From Laccaria trichodermophora (lineage: Eukaryota; Basidiomycota; Agaricomycetes; Agaricales; Hydnangiaceae), in the NCBI GenBank assembly GCA_018417955.1, contig JACTVC010000016.1, positions 744,001 to 808,000 of the forward strand: 64,000 nt of DNA, written 5' to 3'. The stretch's first letter is position 1. Each line of letters starts with the position of its first letter. Below, piece after piece: positions 34,208 to 46,861 of the stretch. Below the pieces are notes generated by a model. That model did no database searches, had not been told where the DNA came from, and saw only the letters and a list, made by a program, of their open reading frames with translations. The position numbers were made by a program, and so were the translations under genes.

Positions 34208-34640
34208 TCACCAGGCGTAAACCCAGCTGTCCTTGCCATCCCACGATTGCTCTACTTCATCCTCAACCCTATCCGTTGACGTCGGATTCCATGGAGCTAT
34301 GACATCTGTTTCTATTCGCGCGAACTCAGACACCTGTGTACTTTTTTTCCCACTTGTTGGTATCAAAATTATGGGGTACCTGATATCCTCGACACCATCT
34401 TCAACGGACTTCGGATTTATCTGTCGGATGTCCTCCTTCGTGTTTCCTGACTTGGCACTGCACATTCCAAGCACATTCCGTTGTCTATGCACAGCAACGT
34501 TCCATCTGGTTGGCTCATTTACATCTTCTCTTCACACCAAAGCTGCACACTCTTCCCAAAATTCACACGCAAATATCGCCGAAACAACAGTATCGGACTC
34601 GTCTCCCCTGCATTCGAGCACCCTCACTAGCGACCGGCGT
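34208..34640 (-). pseudogene. Unassigned open frame interrupted by one in-frame TGA
   Basis: On the minus strand one frame stays open from ~34640 to a TAG at 34208, apart from a single TGA near 34537. The upstream half is rich in acidic and aromatic residues (DESDTVVSAIF, CEFWEECAALV) and the downstream half reads like normal protein, ending DGKDSWVYAW. No ATG in a good position, no splice pair that removes the TGA cleanly, and no domain recognised. It could be a decayed gene or chance. Confidence 0.25.
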
Positions 34641-35254
34641 CTTAAAGCGCTAACTCGTCATTAATAATTTCGGCAAGACAACATCTGGTAATTTATTGAA
34701 CTATTATAGATCATGCCGTTTTGCTGAACCTGAACCGTTCCTTCCTCACAGGTTTGCGGTCTAAGAATTACTACTAACTCACCCTTGCTGTGATTCGGCA
34801 GGTGTTGTTGTGTCCAAACTATCCACAACCAAGATACATACGTCGGAGATTTATCGGCGCAGCTGTCTGTAAGTTTGTGACCAATCGCTAACACGGATTC
34901 AAACGCTAACTATGTACTCCTTATTTTACGGAGCGATAGCGCCGAGGCCGCACCGCATACTTGAGGCTGGCGATTTGATTGTTAGATTACAGGTCCAGCG
35001 ATCCAATTTCGAGTTATATCCTTCCCATTCACAGAAAACCCATCGATTTGATAAGCTCTGGGATTCAAGTCGATCATCGGGAAGATACTTTCGTGCATAT
35101 GTACTCGCCCGAAAATTCAGCACACTTCAGTACCAATCACACGCTATCATTGACATTGCGCGCTCATTTCGAGGAACCTCTGTGGCAATTTTTGATCCGA
35201 CGAACGCAGGTATTTATATGCCGCGGAACCGATGGGATTGCGCGCCAACCTCAT

Positions 35255-35424
35255 ACATTTTTCTATGTTTCTCTCGTTGATCCATCCGTACCATCCTCTG
35301 AGTGTTCCCATGGTTAAATCAGCGGCGCGTACCACCTTACACATTTTTCTCTGCTTCTCTCGTTGATCCATCCGTACCCTTCTGTGAGTGTTCCCATGGT
35401 TGAATCAGCGGCGCGTACCAGTAC
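35255..35424. repeat. 86-bp tandem duplication
   Basis: Two head-to-tail units beginning ACATTTTTCT (35255 and 35341). They share CTCTCGTTGATCCATCCGTACC, GAGTGTTCCCATGGTT and AATCAGCGGCGCGTACCA with a few substitutions. Not in frame with any gene. Confidence 0.85.
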
Positions 35425-38400
35425 ATTGGTGACATACTGAATGACGATTCCACGTCAAAAATAAAGGAGATCCGTCAATTGGATTGCCCTTGTGAGTTGT
35501 CCCTGCATTTTCAGAAATACGGCGCTTTATTTATAAAAATACTTTGAAAGAGTCTGCGAAACTTGAGATGATGTCAAAGAGCAAAGGCGGTGCTAAAATA
35601 TCCTCCCACCATTGATTAGTTCCGTTTCTCAGCGGCTCTGCAGCTACTGCCAGGTGACTAGAGTCAAACAGGCAAGTGTTTTTTCGGCCTGCATCCCTGC
35701 ACGGTAAATAGACTTTTCAGTGTTAAGTTGTTTGAAAGTCACTCGAGCGAGACCGGGTAAGTACTTGCTGTCAAAAAAATCGCCGCATCACATGGATTAT
35801 TCGTGTGAGCACTCTGATAAATCTATATCAATGGCGCTGTGCAAAACACAACACATGGAGCTCTATGGCGGAAATCATCGCCACAAGGGGATGAACCAAT
35901 CGTTGCCGAATACCGCATTAAATTTATCGAACCTAAAACCTGACTTGAAAAATGACGACGCACACGGATCCGTGCTCCGTCAAAAGTCTCCCACTCAGCT
36001 CAATTCGTAGTCAAGACTTTTCTCCGGTTTATTCAACAAGTGCCGTGGTGGGCGCATGCGCAGTTGATGACTTGAACATTTATTACACCCACATCGGCCC
36101 AAAGAATTGGGGCGGGAATTCGCAACGCCGTCTCACTGTCCTAGATTCGAACTGAACGACGAATTTATGTGGCTTTTTTTTGAACTCAATATACTGTGAG
36201 AGGGAATTTGCAGTTGGGGAAGATGTAGAACTTTGGCTCGTAGTAGTAGTGGCATATCTTGAAATCAAACTATCGCGAACAATAAATCTTTTCTTGACGC
36301 CCCCTAATTAGGTCGGTGCGGGGAGCCGACGCGAATTATTGACCCATAAGGCACAGAAAATATTTCCTGTTTTCGGAGACCATCTAGAGTGATTCTCATG
36401 CCCCAAGAAGTCGCTTAAACTGGTAGGATTTGGTTTGAATTGGAGGGAAGATAACCGCGATCCCGCAGCGATAGACGGTCGGATATCGTCGTGGCGTCCC
36501 CATGAGATAGATCATCCGCGAGGATAGAATAATTCCGGAAGTTTTCAAGGCCTTCGGCGGCCACTGGTGAAGTCTACAGTCTTCGTCTTGATGATCACGC
36601 GAACATGATTCTTGCAGGTAAAAACCCTAAACATAGCCGATAAACCAGCTTGTTGCGGGACGCCGGGCACTCGCTGTGCACATATTCTTTGATGCAGGAC
36701 ACGCCTGAATACTAAGAAGTCGTTACTATCCTTTATCAATAGGACATTTACGGAAGAGAGTGAACAGAATTTATCTCTCTTCGCTCAATGAGCTGGTCAA
36801 TCTTGAATAAATACATCCCTTCAAATTTCTGGAAGAGTTCAGGGGGCATGAACAAATGGAGTTCATAGCCCCACCTGGTATACTTCAAAAACAGCTGTGA
36901 GACATTCAAGATGTGGCATAACTTGAGAATGAATCACCAACGTTCCTAACTCCACAGGCACAGTGCGGTCGCAAGTGGGCACTGCAATAGCCCAGGCCAT
37001 TGGACTGTAAAGGCGCTATGTGACGAGATAACCTTCAATGACAATCAGAAAGCCTGCGAGGGAATTGGAAACAAACGAAGAGCCTTCGATGTATCTGTTG
37101 TTGTTTATCATATGCAGACCGCAACGATGACCGATGGGATAAACCGCAGATCCAGTGGATGTGGGGAAGTGTCCCTGATCAAGCAGTTTAAGCTCCAGTC
37201 TTGCAGTGCCAGGGGAGCAGAGACATGTCAATTCCGGAAGGCTCATAAGCAAGATAGCGCAGCGTTCCAGATTAGCGGGCGCAATCAAGCAACCATCACG
37301 AAATTGACCAAAGAACGGTGAAGGATTGCGAACATACCAACGTCGAAGAGAAGCCGTATTTTTTTGTCGGTTGACAAGACCTGTTACTTCTTTTCAATCA
37401 GTCGAAATACTATAGCTGCAAGTTCGACGGAGGAAACGGACCAGACATGGACCTTTGAACCTGAACTAAGCTTGAGAAGCTTATCATCAGGGACATTGAC
37501 ATGTCATGTCAAGGTTGGCGAAAAAGGAGGGCCAGGGGCCCTCGAGGGGAAGTGCTTAATGATAGGCGCACGTTGGTAAGTGGAGGTTGTGAGGAGGAGT
37601 TGAAGTTTTCGGCATTCGCCGCACGAAGTTCAGACAATTCGCTTCCCGCTTTCGACCCAGCTCCCAACTGCTCTTCATCGTCGGGCGTCGGTGAGCAGCA
37701 TTTTACGAGAAAATATCAAGTCAAAAATACGTGAACGTTTGTGTTCTTTTACCCATGTGCCTCAAGCGTAGATTGAGAGGAAACAAGCACGGTCACACGT
37801 CTTGTCAAAATTAACTCAATGCTCAGCTCCTTTGATTGTGGGTTAAATTAAATTGAGTCAGGAAGCATGCATTTTTAGGTGGGTTCTTGTGAATTTCAAG
37901 GGATATCAAGGGAAGTGGTGCAAGCACTAGGGTTTGGCCTGGCAGCTAAACATCTTCTAGATTTTCTCGAACTCATAATACTTCCGTAACTTGTATGTTC
38001 AGTCAAATATGTAGAAAAAATAAAAACGGACAGTGCGACTTGATTGGGAACATGAAGTGGAAACGTGACCTTATCTTCTGACACTGTCCAAGGAGTGCCC
38101 CAGATGCATTCAGTTTTTTCCCATCCTTCGTCGCATCAAGGGAATTTTACTCCTGCTCGCGGCAATCACCAATTTGAGCTCGAAAGGTGGAAGAAAGCAA
38201 CAAACAGATCAACTAAGTCACCTTACCCTCAGGCTGGGGCTGGAAACCATCTTCAACCGTCAATAACTTAACAAATTCTCAAATGCGACCATATGATATA
38301 TTACACAAGCGAGGCTCTCCGCCGTAACCCACAAGTCCCCATTCTGATATTTTTATAGCTCGACTCGGTGGCCATGGTAATTACAAAAAAGTATCCTCAA

Positions 38401-40979
38401 CTTCTCGCCAATCAAAGACGGTAGAAAGGTCAACCTCAATTTTTGTTTCCCGTTCAATCGAGGTGGTACAATCAATTCATGATTGTAAGGAAATCTCATA
38501 ACAATAAATCTCCCATCTCGAATTAAAATTATCAACTACGTTGAAAATATCGGAGTCATGTTTGACCAGCTTGACGTGAGGACCTAGCGTCATCAACACG
38601 AAACACGGAAACTCAAGTGCCAGGGAAAAAATAATGCCGCGTTCAAGAATCTGCATGGGCGTTGTGTGTAATCATAAAAATGCAATCCAGACGCGATCCG
38701 TGAACAAAAACCCACAAAAAGAAACAAAAAGAAAAACAACACAATTTGAGCGTTCGGACGTCTCGGCCAATTGATAATATGGGCCGCACTCTTCGCAGCT
38801 CGCATGCACACCCACTTACTCTGCGGGACACAACTAATGCCGACACTTAGTCACCCCCACCGACCCTCGGACGGTAATGTAAGTATGTACTTCCCACCGG
38901 CAAATATACGAAACAGCGACTCGGTTGGCGTTTCAAAATAAATTGAGAACAGGAACTCGAAGCAAACATGTCCACAATCTCAGAGCTCGGCGTATTACTA
39001 TCTGCTGACCTACATGCGACTAGGAGGCTAACTCAGTGCCGACCTTAGGCGTACCCAAAAAAAGGAAGGAAATAGATCTGGATGAGGAATGCAGGAAATT
39101 TTGTACACGGTTAGCCTCACCATGGATTGCTATATATATAAAATGACCCAACCGTGAGTGGGTAAGTTGGGTCTGGAAGCTGAAGGAAAAACTCGGATGG
39201 GAGGCTGGAAACCGGAGTCCCGCTGTCGTTCCAATTACCATCTTATGCTTATCCCTCAAGCGAGGAGTCTTGAGAAAATACTTACCTTGGCGAGGCAACA
39301 GCGCGGGTAAAAGAAGTCGTTTCGATTGGTTGGGTACGAGCGACGTCAACTTGAAAGGAAGTGTATCCGATTTGCCTTTGGGCTCTCTCAGGCTCTCACA
39401 CGAACGAATGATGAAAAGATGTCTATCACTTAGCATGCGAAGTCTGGGGACCTCAAAAAGGGGTAAGTACAAAGTCGGCGTGTACTCCAGGTTGGGAAGA
39501 ATTAACCACGCCCACACCCACAGCGCGGTGCGGTGCGGGCGCAGTAGCGTGTAGTATGTATGCACATAGACAGACGGCCGCATGTCTGTGAATTTTGCTG
39601 CGTTCATTCTATTGCTCAGGGATTAATATTCACAGGGAAATGGGGTCCAACTTTCGCGATTACGCGCCAAACCGCGGTTGATCGTGACAAGCTCGGCATT
39701 CATGGGAGCGAAAATTGTGCAGTGTGTATTTTACGACTGGCGGAAAGTACGTCCACAGAAATATTAATTGAGAGGAAAACGGATGTGTAAGGTTACATAT
39801 GGACCGAAACATGTAAAAAAAAACAGGAGAATAGATAAACCAGCGTGAACAATAAGTAAAATTGTACATGTTGGGCATTTTTGGGAGATAAAAAGAATTC
39901 GCAAGGGTGTTTGAACTATTTTTAGACCTTGCATGTTGAACATAGGCAATTCCCATTCCCAAAGCCAAACGGCGACTGTGTATCAAGCATATAGACAATA
40001 TAATTATCAAAGCATATGTATCAAGGAACTATTCATACACAAAGATTAAATTTTTGATTTTGATATGTACGCAGTCCAAATTCACATGTTCGTGCGTACA
40101 TATGTACTATAATGTAGCCCCACATATCCGGTGCTATCTGAAGTCTATATATAATTCTGTAGGCTGCGCGCAGTGGGTTGCGCAGCTTGGCGGGATTTTT
40201 TTTTTTTGGCTTTTCTCATGGTACCTTCAAAACCGCCTCTGCAAACGTCCACGAACCCAGGCGTCATTGTCGAATTAAGATGAGCAAGGTGGAACTTACC
40301 GAATAAATTTAAAATTGAGGCGTAGGTGTGGGGTCTGTGAGATGTAGAAATACTTATTTGACTCACGCTTGCTGCGGTTAACTTGATCATGACGAGCTCG
40401 GCGAGCAGACGTGGGTGAACATGGGAAGAAGGATGATCGATGACGACTGGCACTGGTAAATACTACATCCAGCTTGGCGTGTTTAGCTAGGATCTTCAAC
40501 ATGTGGAGCCTAGCGTAGGAAAAAGATCCTGCAAGGCTGCAAGCCAAAGGGATCCGGACTTGGGGCGTTCGCTTGGAAAATGGCTCTCGGAACGGATCCG
40601 CGTTAAAACGTTGACCCCAAAAATCCTGACAAGACGTTAAACAATCCATATAATTGCACACTGAGCAGGTTATACCATGAGTAAAGTGAAAGACATGTAC
40701 AGCCCAACGAATAAATTCAAAGCGCATCTGCGAACTCATAAATCCGGATTGTTCAGTAGATACATGCACACGCCTAATTAAGATTTACTTGCGCGCCGAA
40801 CCGCGGTTGCTTGCTTGTGGTTAGAACTCGGCACGGCATGATCAACATGACGCGCGATATGGAAGATAGAAGAATGCCCAGGTACTAGTAGGTTGTGTGT
40901 TACGACTGGGATAAACGTATACTTATCCTGCTTGGCTAGGGGCAACCTTCGATCCAATCCAGGATGTGGAGTATACAGA

Positions 40980-42900
40980 AGATCTGCAAAAGTAGTGCTT
41001 GGACTTCGCAAAAACGCCAAGGGTGTCACTAAGTATCACGTGTGAGTGCATGGGCGGTCAAGCTCCTGACCTTGTGTGCCCGATGAATAGTGGATCCGTT
41101 ACCTGGGAATACTCCTTCGAGTCTTCGGGGCGCTCCCTGGGGAGACTCCTCAAGGAGCTACCTGGGGATACTCCTTCGGGGTGCAGCCAGGCGATACTCA
41201 CCCCGGACGCACTCGTTCATTTAAGATCTGCGAGATTAATCTACATTCAAAACTGGCGCACGCCGTAGAGGATCTACAAATCAAATGTAGGATGCTCACC
41301 AAGAGGACGAACGCCAGTGGTGCGACTTGAAAATCTATAAACGTATCGACATCAAGCTCTTGACTTGGTGGGATTTACGAGTCATTTCAAGTCGGGACTC
41401 GAGACCGATGAGTTTACCCGGAGGTCCTCCAGTGCATGCTCCCTGGACATATTTTACCAAGAGGAGGGCACATCTATGAACTGTCACAGATGTGTAAACG
41501 TATAGACGTCAAGCTCCTTGACTTTGTGGGAAGGACCGACGGTTTACGAGTCATTTCAAGTTCTTGAGGGTCTTCCAGCGCATACACCCCGAACACACTG
41601 TTATTTCGGGCACAGCTCGGAACAGAAAGTGAGCAGAATCAACAGCACGGTCGAGTGCTGGTGTTGCTGTTATCTTGTGAGAGATTTGAATGGTTCTAAG
41701 AAGCTGAAGTCTGTTGCCTGGGAGTACTCCTTCGGGGCGCTGGCTGTAAACTCCTTCGGGACGCCGCCTGGGAATCCTCCTTTCAGGACGCACTCCTTCA
41801 ATTGGAGTTGACAGTAGTATATATAGAAGATCTGCGAGAGTTATTAATGTACATTTGACAGAAGCTGGCATAGATGATCCAAGAGGACGAACACAGGGGT
41901 GCGAGTCAAGTGGTGTGTTTGTAACGTATCAACGTCAAGTTCTTGACGTCGACTTGGTGGGGAGAACCGACGTTTTACGAGTCATTTCAAGTTGACGTCA
42001 AGTTCTTGACTTGGTGAGAAGAAACGAATCATTCCAAATCCTTTTCTGTGCGAGTGCCGAGCAGGGGGGCGGGGGGCGGAGGCCGATGAATATTCCTTCC
42101 GGGGACAGCTCGGAACGGAAAGTGAGCAGAATCAACAGTACGGTCGAGTTCGGTGTTGCTGAGATTTGCATGGTTCTAAGAAGCTGAAGTCTGTTGCTTG
42201 GGAGTACCTCTTCGGGGCGCTGCCTGGGACACGTTCCTTCAATTGAGGCTGACAGTACATAGAAGATCTGCAAGAGTAATGAACATTTGAACAGAAGCTG
42301 GCATAGAGGATCCAAGAGGACGAACGCAGGGGTGCGAGGGTCACATCATCAAGTGGTGTGTTTGAAACGTATTGACGTCAAGCTCTTGACTTGGTGGGAA
42401 AAGAGCCATTTCAAGTGGGTTTGGAAAAAACGAATTTGACGTCAAGTTCTTGATTTGGTGAGAAGAAGCGGGTCATTTCCTTTTCTGTGCAAGCAGGGAG
42501 GGGTCGAGGCCGAGGCCGATGAAGTATTCCTTCCGGACACAGCTCGGAACGGAAGGTGAGCGTATCACTGGCGTATCAACACGATAATGAGTCGATGACG
42601 CGCGTGGGATTAGCGTACGATCGACTTCGTCGTTATCTTGTGGTTCTAGCTTCTAATCTTTGCGTCTCCTCCGTTTGTAGTCAAGACACTTGATATTTTC
42701 TGTGCCCGAGGAAAAGCTGGCGGAAAGGATCTACAAAATCAAGGACACATCTATGAACGGCCAGGGGTAGATGCATATCTATAAACGTATCGACGTCAAG
42801 GCCTTTGACTTTGTAAGAAAGGAAGGACCGACGGTTTACGAGTCATTTCAAGTTTGTGAGGGTCGAGACCAATGAGTGCACCTTGCCCTCCGAGCAGCAG
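40980..42900. repeat. Degenerate tandem array, period ~420-440 bp in its later units
   Basis: Recurring markers: a GACGTCAAG...CTTGACTTGGTGGG block near 41347, 41505, 41932, 42374 and 42794; CCAAGAGGACGAACGC near 41298, 41879 and 42311; AGAAGATCTGC near 40978, 41825 and 42260; and AGCTCGGAACGGAAAGTGAGC near 41609, 42109 and 42541. Units differ by indels and point changes. Short sub-repeats of the type CTGGGAATACTCCTTCGGG occur inside. There is no coding frame. Confidence 0.75.
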
Positions 42901-42911
42901 ATCCATCATTA

Positions 42912-43127
42912 CAGTGCCTTGCATAATGCTTTGCAGCGTGAATTTTTTAAAATCGTATTTGGCTGTGTTTGAACTGGACCTGAGATGTCACACTCTGGCC
43001 TATTCCTTGCCTATTCTGGACAGGGATCATTTCATTTGGCCTTAGTTGTGACATCTCAGGTTCACTACAAATATAATCAAATATGATTTGAAAAAATTCG
43101 TGCTGCAAAGCATTATGCAAGACACTG
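42912..43127. mobile_element. Foldback Tc1/mariner-like MITE, 216 bp
   Basis: Ends CAGTG...CACTG are flanked by TA on each side (42910-42911, 43128-43129), as for Tc1/mariner elements. The inverted repeats are ~95 bp long: CAGTGxCTTGCATAATGCTTTGCAGC, then GAATTTTTT, then CCTGAGATGTCACA, with scattered mismatches, leaving only ~25 bp of loop. There is no coding capacity. It lies at the end of the tandem array, next to the unit sequence TGACGCGCGTGGGA. Confidence 0.8.
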
Positions 43128-44566
43128 TAATGACGCGCGTGGGACTTGGGGTACGGTCAAATACGGTGTTCACGTCGTTCGTTATCTTGTGAGAGATTTC
43201 GAGGGTTCTAGCCCTCGAGTCTTTTCCTCCGTTTGTGGTAAAGAGGACGAGCTAGGACGAGTCATGACAGAAAACATCCCAGGATCACCGCCACGATCTT
43301 ATCTTTGACGGATTGGCGCGCGTTCCCCACCAGGGCCTAACGAAAGAAGGGTTTCGATGTTGTGTAGCGCGCTTGAGGTGGATGGCGCGAATGATTAGCT
43401 GATGCAGCGACTTGGGCGGAGGCACTCGAGTCTCGATAGAGATGGGTTTCTCTCTCTCCCAAGCATGGTCGGTCCGTACAAGGGGCCAAGCTCCAGGGGT
43501 GGGGTTGTATCGTGTCAAACGTCAAGCAAGTGGTACTCAGGAAATGAAATGAAATGAATGGAGAGAGCTTTTTGTGGAGGTATGAAATTGAAATCAGGAG
43601 CGAAACCCGTGACGCTGTGTATTTTCCCAAAAGATTTCCAGGACCAGGAGTGCGCCTGCAATAAAACAAAGCATGATCCATACATGAAACTGAGCTTGAG
43701 CTTGGATGGACCCCTACCCTACATACATCGGTCCGTAACCGCGTAACTGTGAGAGCCGCAGTGTCGTTTTTAATAGGTCCTTGGCTAGTCTAAGGGCGTT
43801 GCATGAAAAAGTGGTGATAAGGGCGATAATAACGCAACATAGTGGGAATTTTCAGTTGTGGAGAGTCACGGGGTACCACGCTCGAAAATTGAATGGGTAT
43901 CAAATAATACGCCGACCGACAAGACGTGGGTTTGACGGACGGCCGAGGCGCTAGGCGTGGTAAGGTCGTGTGCATGGGCATGTTACAAGCTTTTTTTTTT
44001 TTTCGGATTGGAGGCCGATTCAGAGGTGACGTTGAGGGTGGTAGGTAGAATGACATGGATAATTCTCGCGATAGCACAACAACAGCCTGATTGAGTTCGG
44101 GGGGATGGTCAAGGGAGCAGTCAATTTTGGTTGTTGTTGTCGCAACAACACCGCCAAGAGATGTTATGTTTCAAGAAGTGCACGTGATAACCAATGACAC
44201 AATGCAGAAAGAATGACAGTCTGGGAAATGCGCAGGTGGTGGGGCTCTCATGAGAAAAAAAAAAGGGGCGTGGGGGTGACAAGGTGAATGGATGTCGATG
44301 GGCAAGAAGCAGGGGAATGAAGAAACTTGAAGTGGTGAGCCGGAGTTGTACGGGATTGCGGAAGTGATCGGGAGGCCATCTTTAAGCACCAGTTGTGCAC
44401 GGGTCAATTTTTTAACTTTTTCGCAGAGTGCACAACTGGCTTTTACTTGTTTCGTCCCCTCATTTGCTCACTTATAACAATCTGGCTTCCTCGTTCTCAT
44501 CACCAGCTCGACAAACGCCCCCTTTACGGTTTACCATCCCCAGTGCCTGTGTCGTGTGCCGCCAAT

Positions 44567-46138
44567 ATGAAGGGATGTTTGAAATGGCAGCACTCTCCCT
44601 CGCCGAGTCCCGGGATAGAGTGTACCCAGTCACATAAAAGCGTGGCTTTTGGAGCGCAAATCTGTGAACAGGTGTATACGGCGGACGAGTGGGATCGTAC
44701 CCCAACCGAACCCGCTCGAAAGCTGTCATATCAGTAAGTCGCTAATTCAGCGGCATCTGCTTTTCTTCTTCTTCTCGTCCTCCTTCCTTCATTCCATTGG
44801 ACAACCTGTTGACTAAAGAGTACCAGGGACCTCCTCGAGCTCAAAGAAATCCAACGCTCACTCCCACACGCAAACCAACCAGCAGACCCACTCTCGGGCA
44901 GGGCAGGATCACACTACCTCTCCGCCGTACCCATCGGGCTCTTACCCCTCCTAGCGGAAAACAACAGTGACTCCTCAGCCTCGTCATCGCAAAACTCATC
45001 ACCCGTAACTTCACCCCCACCCACACCCAACTGGTCCTCCCGCTTCTCACCACCACCAACCAGCTTAAGACAGGCGCCTCCAATTCAGCAATGGCACCCA
45101 CCCCACCTCGCTCACCTCCTCCCCGCCCGGCCAACCCCACAGCGCCAAAAACCACGTTTCGCGTTTTTGCCGTTGTTGGATACACCGCCTACCTCGCCGT
45201 ATCCTTCTAATCCACCCACACCCTCCCGATCGCCCTCCCCGGATTTACATTCAGACATGGACCCGCCGACGCCGTCGTTGACGAATGCGTCCTTGGATAG
45301 TAGCCCTATATCACGCGCGTCGTCTTGTTCGCCTGAGCCGCCTTCGTTGAGGTTGCCGCCGCCTAGGACAGGGTCTCCTGTTAACTCTCCTGGGAACCAG
45401 TTTAGCAACAAGCACGGAGGAGGCGACTCGTATTTTCCCACTTTCCCTTCTTCGGCGTCGGATGAACAACCACAACCACACCCGGGAATCCACCCCTCTC
45501 TGGCAATGACGATGAGCATGAGGCTTCACGCGGTACCTTCACCGAATTTGGTCCCCCCTTCGCCTTTATCGCTTGGTCCTTCGTCCCTGGGCATGGGAGG
45601 AGGGGAACCCCCCAAACCACAGAGGAAGCTTAAGAAGAGGAATTTTATCGTGGTTAATGATATTGAGATTGAACTTGACGATGACGACGAGGAGGAGGAG
45701 GAGGTGAAGAAGGGAGAGGAGGTGTTGAAGCCCTCTTCGGACGCTGATGTTGTTGTTGTTACGCCTGTACCGGAGAAACCAACGACGAATCAACCACCAG
45801 AACCTTTACTCCCCTCTCCGCCCGCCCTTCCTCCATCCCCATCGTCCGCAGCTATCCAACCCCCACTCACCACCACCACCACCACCCCTCCCACAATTTC
45901 CGTTCTTCCCCAGCTCCCACCGCCCGCCAACCCCAAAATCAAACCTGCTTCACCTCCGCCGCCGCCGCCGCCAAATCTAACGGGGGCGTTACACGCCCCT
46001 ATCTGTTTTAAGCGTAGCAGTCCTTCCCCTTCCTCGTCCCTATGTAAAAACGGAAGTGGAAGTGCGTCCCCCAAGAGGTGTGCATCGCCAATGGGGTTTT
46101 CGTCTACGAGTCCTATGTTGGTTCCTTCTGCTTCGTGA
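44567..46138 (+). CDS. Pro/Ser-rich protein with candidate PP1-docking motif
   Basis: Coding is join(44567..44733,44827..46138), 492 residues; the 93-nt intron has a TTGACTAA branch-like motif. The N-terminal ~75 residues look conserved: KGCLKW, then HKSVAFG (Lys-Ser-Val-Ala-Phe, a match to the RVxF-type protein phosphatase 1 docking consensus), VYTADEWDRTPTEPARKLSYQDLLELKEIQRSLP. The remainder is low complexity: proline/serine runs, a KLKKRNFIVVNDIEIELDDDDEEEEE segment, poly-Thr and poly-Pro. The family is uncharacterised; a PP1 regulator is plausible because KxVxF lies in the conserved part, but the motif is common by chance. The stop is TGA followed by CGG, and the frame stays open for another 114 codons (see next entry). 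Confidence 0.75.
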
Positions 46139-46483
46139 CGGTTTGGCGGGCCTGGTGCTTTTGTTTTTGCTTTGGAGGGTGGAGCAGAGTCTTCTGAGGG
46201 CGAGCCGAATCTTGTGGGCGAGCCAACCTCGACTTTTGAAGGCGAGCCAACCTTGACTCCAGAAGACGGACCGGAGTCTACGCTTGTGGGCGAGCCAGCT
46301 TCCACTCCAGTAGGCGGACGAGAGGTTTCTCTAGAGGACAACACGCCAACAACAGCATCAGCATCAGGAACGCCAACTCAAACGCCAACTCCAACGCAAA
46401 CGCATATATGGTCTTTCAGTTTTTATATTCTATTCTGGGGTTTTTGGTTGGTGGGTTTATTATCTTGGTGGGTGGGGAGATAG
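46139..46483 (+). other. In-frame extension after TGA-CGG: GEP repeats plus hydrophobic C-terminus
   Basis: Immediately after the TGA at 46136-46138, and in the same frame, 114 codons are open to a TAG at 46481. They encode a repeat of GEPxSTxx(E/V) units (46196-46310, also a DNA minisatellite with GGGCGAGCCA words), a Thr/Pro stretch, and a C-terminal hydrophobic segment (FSFYILFWGFWLVGLLSWW) of membrane-span length. TGA-CGG is one of the known leaky-stop contexts. The extension may be a readthrough isoform, a formerly coding tail, or chance. Confidence 0.4.
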
Positions 46484-46861
46484 AGTGGTATGGTATTACC
46501 TCGGTTTTTTTTCATTCATCATCTTATTTATTTTAGGGTTGCTTTTTTACTTCCACCTCCATCGACCACACCTCGACTCGACGATACTATATAGTATATT
46601 CCATTTTCCATTTTATTTGCATACTTCGTATTTTCTTTTCCCCTGGTTCTTTGGCATCTTCCCTCCATACTCCCTCCCTCTCTCCCGTACGCTATAATAA
46701 CATACATACATGAAGATCTCCTTACATGTTACATTACATCTTTCCCTCCTTCCCCAATCAAAAATCATCGGTTAGCTCGTATAGTTTCTGTTGTACCCCC
46801 GGATTTCATTTTCTCATTCTCATTTTCTCATTTCCTCTTTCCCCTCTTCCCAGTCATCCTA

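Larger units (their letters stand above)
34700..44566. other. Gene-poor ~10-kb region with repeats
   Basis: No gene could be supported on either strand. The longest frames (for example 195 codons at 39020-39607 minus) lack domains and splice-consistent structure. The region contains an 86-bp tandem duplication (35255-35424), a degenerate tandem array (about 40980-42900) and a foldback MITE (42912-43127), all listed separately. Long AT-rich stretches suggest old transposon remains that are too decayed to name. Confidence 0.4.

Noticed and set aside
39020..39607. 195-codon minus-strand frame as a gene
   Set aside because: No recognisable domain, irregular composition and no ATG-proximal promoter signal; could not be separated from chance.
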